Origin: Acetivibrio cellulolyticus CD2
GTDB lineage: Bacteria > Bacillota > Clostridia > Acetivibrionales > Acetivibrionaceae
Reading direction: 5' to 3'
Length of the DNA: 64,000 nucleotides
Assembly: GCF_000179595.2 (NCBI RefSeq)
Contig: NZ_JH556658.1
Span: 728,569 to 792,568 of the forward strand
Shown here in pieces: positions 63,840 through 64,000 of this stretch (its first letter is position 1; every line of letters starts with the position of its first letter). Made by a program: the position numbers and the translations under genes. The notes beneath the pieces are model-generated. The model was not told the DNA's origin and made no database searches. It worked only from the letters and a program-made list of their open reading frames with translations.

Positions 63840-64000
63840 ATGAAAATAGACAAAAGCCTTATGTCCGGAAGTACAACCATGTTGATACTTAGACTGCTTG
63901 AAAATAGTGATATGTATGGATACCAAATGATTGAGGAACTGGAGAAACGCTCACAAAATATATTTACGCTCAAGGCGGGGACTCTTTATCCCATACTCCA
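63840..64000 (+). CDS. PadR-family regulator, N-terminal part (runs off window edge)
   Basis: 53 codons from ATG 63840 behind AGGGAGTGG to the window end. STTMLILRLLENSDMYGYQM is the PadR winged-helix start, followed by IEELEKRSQNIFTLKAG and TLYPIL, the recognition helix. It is only the DNA-binding half; the dimerisation arm lies beyond the window. The palindrome over its promoter implies self-repression. Regulated neighbours, often an ABC transporter or a membrane protein, would lie downstream and cannot be seen. Confidence 0.85.
   Translation, partial: MKIDKSLMSGSTTMLILRLLENSDMYGYQMIEELEKRSQNIFTLKAGTLYPIL

Overview
This window comes from a low-GC, anaerobic-type Firmicute. The gene types (low-GC codon use, strong AGGAGG-type ribosome sites, PadR regulators, a lipoprotein serpin, an intracellular GH3 beta-glucosidase, an RDD membrane protein) suggest a mesophilic Clostridia close to Ruminiclostridium. 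That placement is inference. I saw no rRNA, tRNA or CRISPR array.

Left flank (1-17.0 kb): accessory and housekeeping genes. In order: the start of a transposase running off the edge; a zinc-ribbon protein; RDD and lipase-like membrane proteins; a repeat-bearing lipoprotein; an SPFH/band-7 protein with a ribbon-helix-helix partner; and a GT1-type glycosyltransferase behind a PadR-DUF4180 regulator whose palindromic operator lies on its own promoter. A CPBP protease and two small membrane proteins follow. Next comes a decayed type I restriction locus (hsdS remnant, intact rhuM, hsdR remnant), a pnuC-nadR pair for nicotinamide riboside uptake and NAD synthesis, and a HAD hydrolase. A direct repeat of about 110 bp flanks the rhuM to nadR block.

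Centre (17.2-60.5 kb): one large, co-directional biosynthetic cluster. It starts behind eight TTCAA motifs spaced exactly 11 bp apart. The first gene encodes a sugar-phosphate cyclase of the 2-deoxy-scyllo-inosose synthase (DOIS, BtrC-like) type. Five megasynthase proteins follow. By eye they read: acyl-AMP ligase-PCP-C-A(Ser)-PCP-E; C-A(Ile/Val)-PCP-C-A(Ser)-PCP-C-A(Ser)-PCP-half C; KS-ACP-C with no AT; half C-A(Phe/Tyr-like, methyltransferase inserted)-PCP-C-A(Asp)-PCP-C; half C-A(Cys-like, methyltransferase inserted)-PCP-E-unusual terminal domain. There is no thioesterase. The last protein ends instead in a roughly 350-residue domain that recalls the acyltransferase-type BtrH N-terminal family of butirosin biosynthesis. 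Between the synthase genes lie a Gfo/Idh/MocA dehydrogenase, a cytoplasmic GH3 glycosidase and two CPBP-like membrane proteins that have lost metal-ligand histidines. A B12-binding radical SAM enzyme closes the cluster before a good terminator.

Working model (inference): the cluster makes an N-acylated peptide-polyketide, roughly acyl-D-Ser-Ile-Ser-Ser-C2-(O-methyl)Tyr/Phe-Asp-X. It may be released onto, or otherwise joined to, a deoxy-cyclitol made by the DOIS-like cyclase and the dehydrogenase. The pairing of a DOIS-type cyclase with a BtrH-like release domain in a lipopeptide assembly line is the most novel idea in the window.

Right flank (60.5-64 kb): a chemotaxis-type transducer, a secreted lipoprotein serpin on the minus strand, and the first 53 codons of a second PadR regulator with a near-perfect 50-bp palindrome over its promoter.
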